Assembly (NCBI GenBank): GCA_008729055.1
Contig: SDUX01000008.1
Coordinates: forward strand, 558,001-622,000
Source of the DNA: Pyropia haitanensis
Taxonomy: Eukaryota > Rhodophyta > Bangiophyceae > Bangiales > Bangiaceae
Direction of reading: 5' to 3'
DNA length: 64,000 bases
Numbering within the stretch: position 1 is the first letter of the stretch; every line of letters starts with the position of its first letter. The notes beneath the pieces were generated by a model. It searched no databases and had not been told where the DNA came from. It worked only from the letters and a program-made list of their open reading frames with translations. This document shows positions 1 to 11,812 of this stretch, in pieces. The translations under genes were made by a program, and so were the position numbers.

Positions 1-84
1 CCACGTCCTGGTGAATCTCCCACAGCGCGGCGAGCTCCTCCTGCGGGTAGCCGACGAAAAACGGGTTGGACGGCGGCGGCACGT

Positions 85-115
<31 letters not shown>

Positions 116-489
116 CGACACGCACGGCACGGCGGTGACGTCGAGCGCGGCGGCCTCGTCGCCGTCTGCGCCGGCGGCGGGGCGGTAAAACGCCTCGTAG
201 CGCGAGGTGCCGCCGCGGCCGAGGCGGGCGGCTGCTGCCGCGGCGGCCGACGGCGACACGGCGGGGGGGGGGGAGGGCGGCACGTCGTCGTCGGCGTCAC
301 CGGCGGCGCTGCCACCCGCCGCGCCCGCAGCGCACCGCGGGGGGGGGACGGCGTGGCCCAGCCGGCGGCGGGTGAGGTGAGGAGGGGGGGGGGGGGGCGC
401 CGCCGGCAGCGCCCGCCGGTGGCGCCGCTCACGGCGGGGTGGCCGGCGCGAGCGGCCGCTAGGGGAGGGTGCGGCGGGGCAAACGCCAT
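1..489 (-). CDS. Unrecognised protein, C-terminus beyond left edge
   Basis: The minus strand is open to the window edge and reads like protein, with a stretch FFVGYPQEELAALWEIHQDV at the edge preceded by TSRYEAFYRPAAG and an Asp/Gly/Pro-rich linker. The best ATG (487-489) has a GCC-rich context but lies one phase away from this frame. The two phases meet at a run of 14 G (384-397), so the N-terminus is uncertain: a miscounted homopolymer or a short intron would both explain it. I do not recognise the family. The ordinary composition of the edge segment, unlike the low-complexity N-terminus, is the main reason to call a gene. Confidence 0.4.
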
Positions 490-1072
490 GGTGGGGAAGC
501 CGGAAGCGGCGGAGGGCGACCGTCCCAGTGGGGGGCTGCCACAAACGACACGGCAAGATGACAGTAGGGGCGCAAGGGACCTGGAGCGGAAGGGACCGGG
601 GGCGACAGGGACCGGGGGGAAAAAGGCACCAGGGACGATACGCACCCACAGTGCGCTCTGCAAACTGCGAAGGGGAGGCGTAGCGCCAGGCGGACCTTGG
701 CGGCAAACGGAGCACGGCCGTCTTCGTGGAGGCGGCGGTGGAGGCTACGAGGTTCCAGTCGGTCGGTTAGAGCACGTCTATCTGTGCACTATTTCTTATC
801 GCTACTCGTCACTTTGTACTGTATGGGTCAACTCCACAGGCGGCTGTGGAAGGACGATTTCTGTTTGTGCGTCCGCTGGACCCTCCGCCGAGACTACCTC
901 GGGCGGTGCGCATGCCACACAATACACCTAGATCAATTGACTTGAGAGCCTCAAATCGCCGTCAGAGGAACCCAGTTCAATACGCACGCCGAGCACAGTA
1001 ACAGATTGAGGATTCCACCCTGGTGAACTAACGATGATTTTGCGTACCAAGATGTGATATCTCATTACTGCC
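490..1072. other. Intergenic stretch, probable 5' flank
   Basis: No supported gene. It begins with purine-rich G-run sequence and becomes more AT-balanced after about 770. It is probably the upstream flank of the left-edge minus-strand gene. Confidence 0.3.
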
Positions 1073-1321
1073 TCATACATCGTCGAGGATTGTGACCGTC
1101 CCGACGCCAGTGGGCGGCCGTCCCTTGCGGCCCCGGCCGCAGCGGTGTCGCCGGCCACTGCCGCTGCCGCCGCCGGTGGTTTCGCGGGGGCGGCGGCTTA
1201 GGATGAAGGCCGCCGCCAGCGTGGCGGCGGCAGCGGCCAGGCAAAGGGGGGTCCCGCCGAGCCTGCCTTGGTTGGGCGCCAGTGAGAGCGCCGCAGCAGG
1301 CGTGGCTATCGCAGCCATCAT
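1073..1321 (-). CDS. Possible small single-pass membrane protein
   Basis: An 82-residue frame starts at a double ATG (1316-1321). It has an Ala-rich N-terminus, one clear hydrophobic segment (CLAAAAATLAAAFIL) followed by basic residues (SRRPR), then a Gly/Arg-rich tail ending in GTVTILDDV. The pattern fits a tail- or signal-anchored small membrane protein. The same frame is open upstream but only from a GTG. No family is recognised and the region is GC-biased, so a chance frame remains possible. Confidence 0.25.
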   Translation of the reverse strand: MMAAIATPAAALSLAPNQGRLGGTPLCLAAAAATLAAAFILSRRPRETTGGGSGSGRRHRCGRGRKGRPPTGVGTVTILDDV

Positions 1322-2000
1322 TGAAAGCGCCGCTGGCGGCAGCCGCCGTGCCGGGTGCAGCCGTCGCGCCGGGCGCAGCCGCCAACAGGTTACGGCAGGG
1401 TGTGGGGCGGGTGGGGCGGCCGCCGCCGCCGCTGTTGACTCGTCAAGCCGACGGCCCCGTGGCGACACGGCCACCCGCTACACCCTCCGCCCGCCCCCAT
1501 CGCCAGTGGTGGTACTCCTGACGCCACAAAGAGGTCGTCCGCGACGAGACCAGCCGCGCTGCTCGGTCGGCTGGAACATCCCCGCCCTGCCTCAGCTGGG
1601 GTAGTGCGCCGCGCCGAGCCGATCCAGCACAGGGAGGCCGACGACAAGGCAGCGGTGGTCGCCGAAACTCGTGCTTCCCCCCCCTCCCTTCTCACCCCCT
1701 CCTCCACCGCTGTTCCCCCTTGACCCAGAGAGCAAAAGGAAAGAACTGAAAGGACGCACACGCACACGGCCCACGCGTACGACCGCAGCTGCCGGCGGAC
1801 GGCCGACATGGGCGTGCGCGACGAGTGCGCTGCACCTGCGCAGCCGTCGTAGCGGAGGCGGCGTCTGCCTCCCAAGCCCGCCATCTGAAGGGCCACCCAC
1901 CAGATACGACCGCACGAGCAGCGCGACACCAGTGAGAGAGTGGCAACGCTACACAAGAGGATGGAAGAGAAAAAGAAAATAAGCACGCAAGGTCACGGCG
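1322..2000. other. Intergenic stretch, no supported gene
   Basis: Overlapping open frames on both strands lack domains and mostly mirror each other. I see no credible gene or RNA here. Confidence 0.3.
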
Positions 2001-3187
2001 CTACGTCCCCACCAGCCGGTGGTGCACCCACGCAGGCACGGCCTCGCCGCGGAAGCGATCCCCCCCACCCGCCGCGGTCACGACGGCGGCGGCGGCTGCC
2101 GCGACGGGTGACCGGCATAGCGGGCACGCGGCCGCCACGTCGAGCCACCGGTCAAGGCAGCGCGCGTGGAAGGCGTGGCGGCAGGGGAGGGCGTCGAGCG
2201 GCGGCCGCGGCAGGTCGGCACCGCCGGGCACCAGCGGCGACAGGCAGATGGCGCAAGGAGGGGGGGGGGACGGCGGGCGTGCCGGCGCGGGCGCCCGCAA
2301 GCGCGACGGCGACGGTGGCGGCAACGGCACGCCGCGCGGTGAGGAGGTGACTAGAGGGGGGGGCGGCGCCGGGACGGGCGGGCCTGCCGGGCGGCCTCCC
2401 CGTCGCCCCCGTGGGCGTGGCGGGGGGGCGGGCGCAGGGCGCGGGCGCCGCGGCGGTGGCGGCTCGGGCGGCGGCGCCCACAGCGAGGGCAGGCTCGTCC
2501 ACGGCGGCGGCCGCCACTCCCACCGCCCCCGCCCCGCCGGGTCCACCGCCGACGGCGGCCGCCGCGGCCGCAGCGGCGCCGGTGGCGGCGTGGCCCGCGG
2601 CGGCGCGGCCCGCCGCGGGGCCAGTGCGGGCACCGCGGCCGGCGTCGCCAGGAACACGGCCGCGGCGGCGGGTGGTGGCGGTGGTGGCGGCGGCACCGGC
2701 GTCTGGGGCAGCGGGGGGGGTGGTGCGGGCGGGTCGGCCGCCCGCCCTGCCGGCGGTGGCCGCGGCTCGTGGCGGCCCGCCGCCCGCCGACGGGGTGGCG
2801 GCACCGCCGACGGTGTCGCCCGCCCCCCTCCCCCCCACGCCATACCCCCCGCCCACGCACGCGCCGCGGCGGCCGCGGCGGCTGCGACGGCGGCGGCAGC
2901 TACCCCACGCGGCGTGGCCGCCCACCCCCCCAGCCACGCCCAGCCGGCACCCCCCCCCCCGCCCGCGGCAGCGGTGACGGTGCGGGGCGCGCCGCCGCTG
3001 CCGCCGCCGCCGCGGTGGCCCACCCCCCCCCAAACCCCGCCCACGCTGGCGGTGCTGCTGCCGGTGGCGGCGGCCGCCGCCACGCCCAAACGGCAGCGGC
3101 GGCGGCAGCGGCCGCCCGCGACGCGTGAAGCGCGGCGGTCAGGCGCGACGTGACCGCCGCGGCGAGGCGCGTCGACAGTGGCGGCAT
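2001..3187 (-). CDS. RING-H2 finger protein, probable E3 ubiquitin ligase
   Basis: The C-terminus carries a complete RING-H2 domain: CAICL, then LPCRHAFHARCLDRWLD, then CPLCRSP. This gives C-x2-C-x20-C-x-H-x2-H-x2-C-x10-C-x2-C, the eight zinc ligands of the C3H2C3 class that binds E2 enzymes and transfers ubiquitin. The domain sits about 84 residues from the stop, followed by a short tail ending HHRLVGT. The ~300 residues before it are Ala/Pro/Gly/Arg-rich and probably disordered. The domain frame begins only at a GTG (3197). An ATG at 3185-3187 in a neighbouring phase opens a plausible hydrophobic N-terminus (MPPLSTRLAAAVTSRL), so a frame change in a C run near 3.02 kb is likely. The RING is certain; the N-terminus is not. 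Confidence 0.75.
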
Positions 3188-3197
3188 GGCCTGCCAC

Positions 3198-4378
3198 TGC
3201 CGGCAGCGGAGGCCGCGTGGGGGGGGGGGGCGGGCTCCAGGCGGGTGGCGGGTGGCGAGGGGGGGGTAGCGGCCGGCGGGTGGGAGGGCAGCGGCCGGGG
3301 GAGGAGGTGGGGCAAGAGTCGCGGCGAAAGGGGAAGGATAAGGAGCGGGCGGCAACCGTACCGTACCAGCAGGGAGCGGCAGGGGAGGAGCGGCGGGCAG
3401 GGCGCAGCGGGCGGCCAGCGGGGGCGTGGCGGGCGGGCAGCGCCGGGCAGGCGGAAGCGCGAAAGAGGAGGGCGCTGCAGCGCGGGTGCCGCTACAGGGA
3501 CGGCGCAGGCGGGTGGCGTCAACTGTGCCACGGCGCTGTTGCGGGCGGGGCCATCTGCCGAGAGCCGCGACCGCGTGTGCCGGCAGCCCATTGGACAACA
3601 TCTCCCGAGGGACAGCGGGATCCGACTGGCAGACCTTCCCTCTCGGTGGGCGGAGGCTGTCATCGTCCCGCGTGCCGACGCGGCCACGTGCCCCCGCCGC
3701 GGTCACGCCGTAGCCGCCACGCGGCGGCGGCCACGAACGGGAGTGGCAAGCCACAACGGTCGGCGCGGCGTGGCGGCGGTATCGACCTCTGCTCCCCCCC
3801 ATTGCCCCACCCGCCTGCGTCGTCAGTCGCCAGCCCGGCCGTCTAGCCGCCGCCCCCGCCGCGACGGTCACGCCCCCGCTCCCCCACCACTTTCCTCTTC
3901 CCTCCACGATGCGACAGGTCGTTGCTGCCGCTGCCGCGGCCAGCAACTGGCCCGTGGGCGTGGTGCCGCCCGCGACGGAGGGCGCGGGGGGGTCAGTCAC
4001 GGCGGTGGGCTGGGCAGCACCGGGATGGGCACATGTGCGTGCACAGGGACCAGAACGATGTGGGCTATCGCCGTACCCTTGCCAATCCCGTCTCGACAGC
4101 AACCGTCATGCACAGCGATAACACAGCGCGCCAAGCGCCAAGCCACTAAGGTACATTAAAAAAGACGAGTGTACACCGTTCCCTCAGCGCTGCCCCTCAC
4201 AAAGGCGCAGTGCTACACGGCAAGAGCGCACTGACGGCAACCAAAACGAGCAACCCCCCCGCCGCCATGACACCCGCCTCCCCGCCCGCCTGTCCGCCCT
4301 CGCTCTAGCCTCTTGCGTAGGCCACCACGCGCGGGGGCCCACAAGCACTTCGGAAGTGCAGCCCGCCACACAGGGGGC
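3198..4378. other. Intergenic region between RING and actin genes
   Basis: GC-rich, with overlapping long frames on both strands that are mutually exclusive and domain-free. It should hold the promoter of the RING gene and the 3' end of actin (both minus strand). Confidence 0.3.
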
Positions 4379-5503
4379 CTAGAAGCACTTCTTGTGCACG
4401 ATTGATGGCCCAGCCTCCTCGTACTCGTTCCGGTCCACCCACATGGCCTGGAAGGTGGACAGCGACGACAGGATGGAGCCGCCAATCCACACAGAGTACT
4501 GCCGCTCCGGCGGCGCAATGACCTTGACCTTGATGCTCTTGGGCGCGAGCGCCTCAATCTCGCGCTGTACCCGGTTGGCAACGCCAGCAAACATGGTCGT
4601 GCCGCCCGACATGACCGCGTTGGCGTACAGGTCCTTGCGGATGTCAATGTCCGTCTTCATAATCGAGTTGTACGCGGTGCGGTGCATGCCGGTCATTTCG
4701 TTGCCGAGGAGCTCGGGCTTGAACAGCGCCTCGGGGCACTGGAAGCGCTCCGCGCCGACCGAGATAGTCTGCCCGTCGGGCAGCTCGTACTCCTTCTCCA
4801 GCGCGCTGTTGGAGCTCGCATTGGCCAGCTCCTTGTCATAGTCCTCCGCAACGTAGCACAGCTGCTGCTTGATGTCACGCACAATCTCCAGCTCCGCAGA
4901 CGTTGTAAAGCTGTAGCCGCGCTGCTGGAGGAGCTTGGCCATGTGGGCGGTCAGGTCACGGCCGGCCAGGTCGATACGCAGCACCGCGTGGGGCAGCGAG
5001 TACCCCTCGTAGATGGGCACCGTGTGGGTGACACCGTCACCCGAGTCAATGACCACCCCCGACGTGCGGCCCGACGCGTACAGCGACAGCACCGCCTGGA
5101 TGGCAACGTAAAAGGCGGGCACCGAGAAGGACTCAAACATGATCTGCGTCATGCGCTCGCGGTTAGCCTTGGGGTTGAGCGGCGCCTCGGTCAGCAGCAC
5201 CGGGTGCTCGGCCGGGTCCACCCGCAGCTCCGAGTAAAACGCGTGGTGCCAGATCTTCTCCATGTCGTTCCAGTTGGTCACGATGCCGTGCTCCAGCGGG
5301 TACTTGATGAGCAGCACCCCTCGGCGGGCCATGGCCGCGTCGCCCACGTACTCATCCTTGGCGCCCGCGCCCACCATGATGCCCTTCTGCTTGGGCGTGC
5401 CAATCACCGCGGGGAAGACGCTCTTGGGCGAGTCCTCCCCGGCCACCCCCGCCTTGCAGCGGCCAGACCCATTGTCAATCACCACCGCCGCCTTGCTCGC
5501 CAT
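4379..5503 (-). CDS. ACT: Actin
   Basis: A 374-residue intronless protein, the normal actin length, ending in IVHKKCF. Actin signatures are present throughout: DNGSG near the N-terminus, [68 protein letters not shown], the second phosphate loop, [19 protein letters not shown] and [20 protein letters not shown]. It polymerises into cytoskeletal filaments and binds and hydrolyses ATP. Several normally invariant positions differ: the usual GMCKAGFAGDDAPR region reads [14 protein letters not shown], and subdomain 2 carries [19 protein letters not shown]. It is therefore a divergent but intact actin, perhaps one of several paralogues. A TATAAA lies 174 bp upstream of the ATG. Confidence 0.97.
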   Translation of the reverse strand: MASKAAVVIDNGSGRCKAGVAGEDSPKSVFPAVIGTPKQKGIMVGAGAKDEYVGDAAMARRGVLLIKYPLEHGIVTNWNDMEKIWHHAFYSELRVDPAEHPVLLTEAPLNPKANRERMTQIMFESFSVPAFYVAIQAVLSLYASGRTSGVVIDSGDGVTHTVPIYEGYSLPHAVLRIDLAGRDLTAHMAKLLQQRGYSFTTSAELEIVRDIKQQLCYVAEDYDKELANASSNSALEKEYELPDGQTISVGAERFQCPEALFKPELLGNEMTGMHRTAYNSIMKTDIDIRKDLYANAVMSGGTTMFAGVANRVQREIEALAPKSIKVKVIAPPERQYSVWIGGSILSSLSTFQAMWVDRNEYEEAGPSIVHKKCF

Positions 5504-7418
5504 GACTGCCGTGGGGGGGGGGGGGGGCAGGGGGAGCGGTTAGTAACGGCGGGGGGGGGAAGACGTGCGCGTCGTCGTCGTCGTCGTCGCTGCCCGACGT
5601 CGGCTCGGCACTTGCTGCACGTCGTCGACCCGGGATGCTGGCTAGCAGCGCACAGTGGCAGCCGTGGGTTCTTGGCTTTATACCCCCAACCCAGGCAGCG
5701 CACCCGCGTCGCGCTGGGACAGGTGTGTATGTGCGGGTGCGCCAGCGCCTCGAGGGGGGGGGGGGGGGGGGGGGAGGGCGCCCGCAGTCACCCGGGCCCC
5801 CAGCGTGCGTGCAGGCGCAGCAGCTGCCCGGAGGGGAGAGGGGGGCGAGAGAGAGCGTGGGACGCGCACGACACCCGCAGCAGGGATAGGTCGCTGGGGG
5901 GGGAAAGAGGGGATTGGCGGCTCGACCGCCCTCCCGACCCCCCCCTCCCCCAGTCCCCGACCGCCCCGGTGCCGCGCCCCGCCACAGCCACGGACGCTAC
6001 AGGGCCCCTCATCCGCTCGGCACTGGGCGGCACGCCTCCCCCCCCCCCGCACGCCCCTTCCCGAGCTGGTGACGACACCATTCTCTCGGTCGTCCGCCGC
6101 CCACGCCCGCCAGGTGGTGTCAGTGCGCGCCGTTCATGCAGGCCGCCCAGGCGGGGGGTCAAGACAGGAAAAAATTGTAGGTGGCCGCCCCGCCCAGACA
6201 CGCGGCAGCAGAGCCCCGCGGGAGAGAGGGGCAGAGGGCGGGAGGGAGGGAGGGAGGGCAGCGTCGGGCGGGGGGAAGGGCGTGGGGAAGGGCGGCGCAG
6301 GGGTGAGGAGAGTGCTCAGGGGAGCGTGGCCTGCCCGCGACTCCCACACCGGCGGGGCGCCGCCACCACTACCGCCCGCCGCCAGCTGCCCGCTGCACCA
6401 GCGGCCGCCACTCGGGGGGGGGGGTGGCGCCGGCGCCGCCCCCGCCGGTGGCCCCTCTGGAGGTTGCATGGCGTCACATTATTTCCGTGGCGCTGTCCAG
6501 GCGGGGGGAGGGGAGGGGGGGGGGGTGAGAAAGCTTCCAGGAGCAAGGCAGTGTGCAAAACACGCCGATGGGGGGAGGGGAGACCAGGGAAAGAAGGGAG
6601 AAAGAGGAGCAGCGCGGGTAGGCCAGAGCCAAGCCCAGACGTTGCAGGTCCCAAGCAGAGATCGGCCTCCTGCGGCGGCTGGCAGCCACCAGCGAGGGAC
6701 AAGGCGTTTGGCGAGCTGCCAACGCCGTGCAGTAGGCGGGGGAGGATGGCGTCGCTGGTGGTGGTGGCGTGGGTGGTCGGTCCGCCGTGCTCGGAGCACC
6801 CAAATTCGATGCCCAGCCAGCTCGCGGAGTGTCGCGCAGTGTCAGATGCAAGGACTTGAAAATTACCCATCACGTTGGTATTCGCTTCTGGCACCAGAGA
6901 GGGGACTTGTTGCTCACGGTTTGTCTTCCACCCACATGTGGTTCCGTGATTGGGATGCGTGGGACGAGTGGAAGCCGCGCGAGACTCCTCTGTCCGCCTC
7001 CGGTCGGATGGAGCACTCGCGGTGGGGGGCGCCCAGGATCGGGTCGGCCGGTGGTGTTGTCTCCGTCTCGCCGCTATGGTTGCGCGCATCCCACGCTGGG
7101 CCCACAGACCCGTTGTTGCCACCTGGCCCGCCGTGACCGACCGCACCACCGGGCCGTCTTGCCCGCTGTCCGAATCACCCGCCTCACAGCGTTCATCCCC
7201 CTACTCGCAGACTTAACCCCTTGTTCTTGTTGCCACGCCTTCCGCTGGCAAACGCTTCAACGCTCTCCGTTCCCCGTGCCATTTTCCCTGCTCCCCCCCT
7301 CCTCCCTCCCTCCGCCTTCTCCCCAGCTACCGTCCACAGCCGCCGACAGCGGTCGTCGCTGCGCGTTTCCCTTGCCGCGTCCCTTTCCCGCGCTTCTCCG
7401 CTGCCCGCGGGGCGCGCC
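5504..7418. other. Divergent intergenic region, actin to CtlX
   Basis: It separates divergently transcribed actin (-) and the CtlX-like gene (+), so it should hold both promoters. It contains long G runs (5514-5527, 5754-5774) and a GGGA-type simple repeat near 6240-6258. Long frames are present on both strands but lack domains. Confidence 0.35.
5677..5682 (-). promoter_or_regulatory. TATA box candidate for actin
   Basis: TATAAA on the minus strand, in the context GGGGGTATAAAGCC, about 174 bp upstream of the actin ATG. It stands out in a very GC-rich flank and is correctly oriented. Confidence 0.45.
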
Positions 7419-9609
7419 ATGATGCAGCGAGCGCGGCTCGGCCGCCTCGGCCGCCTGCTGCCAGCAGGCAGCGGTCGGTTCCCGCAGCCGGGGCACCCCA
7501 CCAGCTGGCGGGCCGCCGCCGCCACCTCCACCGCCACCGCCACCGCCACCGCCAACCCCACTGCTACCACCGCCTCCGTCCCCGGTGCTTCCCCCGCCGC
7601 CATCGTGCCGTTGTTGCGGCGAGGACTGGCGACCGCCCCGGCACTGGCGGCGGCGGCCACGGCCCGCGGGGCCACAGCGGCAGCGGTCAAGGTGCAGCCG
7701 CGGTCGCCACCTCCACCCCCCCTTCCCCCTCGCGAGCCACCGTCGCGACCACCCGCCCCCGCCGCCGACCCCGCACCGCCGTCGTCGCTCCCCCTACCTG
7801 GCGGCGCGGCCGGCGGCTCGACGCGTGCGGCGGCGGAGGCGGCAATCGCCGCGGCGCTGCGGCGGCTGGAGCTCCCTTCCGCCGCGGCGCTGCACCCCGC
7901 CGACGTGGTCGTTGCGGCCGCCGACCTGGTGCTCGTCGGCGTCGGCGCGTCGTCCAACTGGGCGGGCCTCCGCGCGGCGATGGACCGCGGCGTGTTTGAC
8001 GCGCACCGCCGCATCGCGGTGGTGCGCGACATTTTTGACCGCCACCCGCGGCGGCCCGTCCTGTCGACCGTCCTGCGCATGCTCGCCGATGACGTGACGG
8101 GGGTGGTGCGGGCGGCGCTGCGAGCCGCACCGCCGGGGCGGCTGGTCAATGAGTATACCCTTACGGTGGCCTCGGGGGCGGGGGAGGGGGGTGGGGGGGG
8201 GGTGGGGGGCGCCGCCGCCGCCACCGTTGTCGCCGCCCCGTCGTCGTCGTCTACTTCCGCGCACATGGCGGGGCGGCTGCTCACGTGTCACGACGTTGAC
8301 CTGAGCGAGTACCTCCACGCCAATGGCTTTCGGGTGCTCGCCGCCGAGGACACTGCGACGCTCGAGACGATGGCTACCATCCCGGTGCAGCAGAGCAGCA
8401 ACCACCTGCTGATGGTCGCGCCCACCGCGTTTGAGCGCAACGAGCTGGCGGCGCAGGACAACTTCTTCATGGCCGCCCCAGACACGACGAACGCTGCTGC
8501 CGCCGCCGCGGAGGTGGCCGGGTCCGACGCGGCAAGCGCGGACGCGCTTCGCCGGGCGGTGCTCGGGGAGTTTGCGTCGCTCTACACGCTCCTTACCTCG
8601 CGCTGCCCGGGCGGCGTTGGCGCGCGCGTGCACCTGTTTACCCACGAGGCCGGCACGCCCGACGCGGTCTTCCCCAACAACTGGTTCTCCACGCACACCA
8701 ACCTCGAAACAGACGCCGCCGCGGGCGCGTGCACGCTCGTCTTTTACCCGATGCGCGCCGCGAACCGGCGGCAGGAGCGGCGACCGGCGCTGCTGGCGCG
8801 CCTCGAAGGCTTCCGCCGCTACACGCACGTCATTGACCTGTCGAGGCAGGAGACGGCGGCGGAGCCGCGGTTCCTCGAGGGCACCGGCAGCCTCGTCCTC
8901 GACCGCATCCACCGGGTGGCGTACGCGGCTATCTCGGAGCGCACCGACGCGCGGTTGGCGGCGGCGTGGGGGCGCCTCCTTGGCTACACCGTCGTGCCGT
9001 TTCACGCGGTTGACGGGGGGGGGCGCCCCATCTACCACACCAACGGTACGTTACGTGAGGAAAGGGCAGCAGCTGGGGTGGCTGGTTTCTGGGGGGGGGG
9101 GGGGCTCGCGGGACTGGGCGTGCAACATGAGGGGCATGGGTGGATGCTGTTGTTGCTTGTGCACACCGCTCGGTACGACTTGTGGTATCCGTGTGTTCTA
9201 ACCGCATCCGGCGCTCCGTTCGTACGATTGCGTTGCCTCGCTCTCCCTTGTGTTGGTCCCGCTCGTGCCAGTGATGATGGCGATTGGCACCCGGTGGGCG
9301 GTGGTGGCCGCCGACGCCATCCCCGACGCGGCGGAGCGGGCGGCGGTGCTCGACGGCCTTGCCGTCGGCGGGCGGGAGGTGGTGACAATCAGCCAGGCGC
9401 AGGTGGCGGCGTTTTGTGGCAACGTCCTCGAAGTGGAGGGCCACGACGGCGCGCCGGTGCTGGTGGCGAGCACCCGCGCGGTGCGGGCGCTGGAGCCCGC
9501 CCAGCGCGAGCGCCTGACGGACGTGCTGCCGCTCCGCCACGCGGCCATCCCGACGCTCGAAGCGGTGGGAGGGGGGGGGGTCCGCTGCGCCATTGGCGAG
9601 CTGTTCTAG
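7419..9609 (+). CDS. CtlX / arginine-deiminase-like hydrolase
   Basis: Two exons (7419-9045 and 9272-9609) encode 654 residues. The C-terminal ~270 residues match the amidinotransferase/arginine-deiminase superfamily, CtlX branch: NHLLMVAPTAFERN, PDAVFPNNWFSTHTN, VIDLSRQE, FLEGTGSLVLDR, GRPIYHTN|VMMAIGTRW, EVVTISQAQVAAFCGN and a terminal GGGGVRCAIGELF. The catalytic His (H540 in HTN) and the nucleophilic Cys (C648 in VRC) are present, as is the acidic LEG motif. CtlX enzymes act on citrulline/arginine-type guanidino or ureido compounds; the exact substrate is not known here. The intron (GTACGT...CCAG, 226 nt) cuts directly after the HTN codons, and splicing restores the family motif. The start at 7419 gives a basic MMQRARLGRLGRLL presequence typical of mitochondria. 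About 200 residues between presequence and catalytic domain form an unassigned helical region. Confidence 0.88.
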
Positions 9610-11812
9610 ACGCGCCCGCCCGCGTGCCGCCCGTGGGGGGGAAGCACAGGGCCTGCCAGTGGGGGCTGTGTGCTCGTGATGCAAGAAGTGTACATACAAA
9701 GGACAGCAGCAAAAACAGCGCTCCTGCGGGGGGGTGCTGACCACCGGACAAAGTGTGCGCCATTGCCTCCCAGGATGGGTTACAGATACGGTGCGTGGCA
9801 AGGGAAGAAAAGAAAGACAGAAACACGTGTGGCGGCATAGCGGCGACGTTGGCCAAAAGAGGGACGCTCCCCGCCCACACCCGGGCCCGCCGGCGTCTCG
9901 CCGCCGCCGCCTCACCGCCGGCGTCTCGCCGCCCCCTACTCGCTGCCGCCGCGCCGTTCACCAGACGGGGCACTGCCAGCCGCAACGGGTTACGGACGCG
10001 GCGCGACCCTGGTGTGGCGTGGCCAGTACGAGAGCGGCCACAGGGGCCGCCCTCCCCACGGGTTGCTCCCCCCCCCCTGCGCCGCGCGGAACCTCCGACG
10101 CGGCACGCCCCGCACCTGGCCCCCTACCGGCGACCAGGTGGTTCCGTACGAGAGCCACGCGCAGCGTGGCCGCGTCGGGGACGTGTTCACACTGTCGAGC
10201 CGCGGCACCCCCCCCAGGGCGGCGGCTGTACACGCAGCTGTGCACACGCGACTGTACCGGTGGCCCCGTCGCTGTGCAACGGGGATCCGTAGCCGGGGAC
10301 TTGGCCAACGTCGTCGGTCACCGAGGACGGCCCCATGCCGCGTTGCAATCGCGGGTCCGGTGCAGCCGCGCGTGCTCGCACCGTCGCAAGAGCGCCAAAG
10401 CGGTGCTCGCAGCGCTCGCGACCGCACACGCAGCCGCGAGAGGTGGCGAGCACGGCGAGCACCGCCCAGGAAAGGCCATTCCAGAGATCCCCCGACGGAT
10501 GCTCGCCGTGCACGCTGTTGGTTCTCGCACGCTGCGAGCGCCACTTTGTCGCTCGCCCTCGCGCTTTGCTGCGCAGCGCGCCGCCGCTGCCGTCGGCGGC
10601 CGTTGCCGGGGGCGGTCGCCCGCCGGTCGGGTGCACCCGACCGCCCCGGGACGCGTGCCAAGCAGGCAGCACAGTGGTGGGGGGGGGGCGGTGTCAGCAG
10701 TGGACTTCCGCGCGGGAGGGGGTGAGGGGGGGGGGGGGGGGGGGCAGCAGGGGCGGCCGTCTGTAGCGTGCCCAGCCAACGCCCGCGGCGGCTGCCCGCG
10801 GCTCCGCCAGGCCCGGCGGCGCGGCCGCCGGCCGTCGGAGGTCACGGAGCTCGCCGCCGCCTCCGCCGCCGCCGCGGCTCTCCCGTCCTCCCCGCTCCGT
10901 TGTGGCGCGCGGCGCCTCCCCCCGTGGCACTCGGCAGAGGCAGCCCCTACGCTGACCCCTGCTACTGACGGCTGGCCGCCCCGGTGGGCGCTCCTAGGAT
11001 CGCCAGCTGGCGCTGGCGACGGGGATAGAGTGGGGGGTTGGGAGGGGGCGCGTGGGCGTGTCTGCACTGGGGCGGGCGGCGCGGCACGGCAGCGGCGGCC
11101 GCCGATCCGTCCGTCAAAGCCGCGCGGCCTGCTCGCGATCCATGGTCGCGCGGTGGGTCGGCGGGGTCGAGAGCGGGGGTGGCCGCTGGACGGGGCGGCC
11201 GCCGCCGCCGTTGGTGCTGGTGGGCGGCCAAGATGTCCGCCCCGGGGGGGTCGACCGCGTGCGCGTGCTGCGCGCGTGCCGCCAGGTCACCGTACTGGAC
11301 CCGCGACGGTGGCGCGCGGGGCGGTCCGGTGGGGGGGGACGGCGGCCGCGGGCCGCCGCTGGCTGTGTCGCACACGGCGTTGCCGGCCGAGGCGCCGGTC
11401 GGACTCGCGGCAGCGCATCGCACGTGGTACCGCTTGGGGCGGCCGCCGGGCATACACTCGCGGTGATGTCCCCGCAGAGGGCGCGCGGGAGTCGGGAGAC
11501 GGCATTGGTAGCCACTGGACGTCGCCGCCGTGTGGGGCGAGAGGGTCAAGCCGTCGGCGCGACGCCCGGCTCCACAGTCGCTGCCGGCAGCCCCACGACG
11601 ATCGCCGCAGACCGCTGGGGGCAGTAAAAAGGCCATTCACATGCTGCACACCCGCTGAGCATCCCGTCGATCGCAGCGGTGCCTGGCTCGATACGGCTGT
11701 CCTTCCCGTCTTCCGCCACCTTCCTACGAGTAGCGAGTACGGTCATCGTCCCTTCCTCCGCTTCCTTGGTGCCATCAACCGCCCGGGCTCCCGTCGTCGG
11801 CAGCTGTCCATC
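9610..11812. other. Intergenic region upstream of phytochelatin-synthase-like gene
   Basis: GC-rich, with stop-poor frames on both strands. One plus-strand frame runs without stops into the downstream gene, but its sequence before 11813 is Arg/Ala/Gly-rich with no motifs. A run of about 19 G lies at 10725-10744. I see no supported gene. Confidence 0.35.

Noticed and set aside
4682..6859. Long plus-strand frame opposite actin
   Set aside because: It is the antisense of actin for its first part and then a G-run-driven stop-free stretch; no motif.
9734..11812. N-terminal extension of the phytochelatin-synthase-like protein by ~690 residues
   Set aside because: The frame is open but composed of Arg/Ala/Gly with no conserved sequence; conserved domain and a good ATG begin at 11813.
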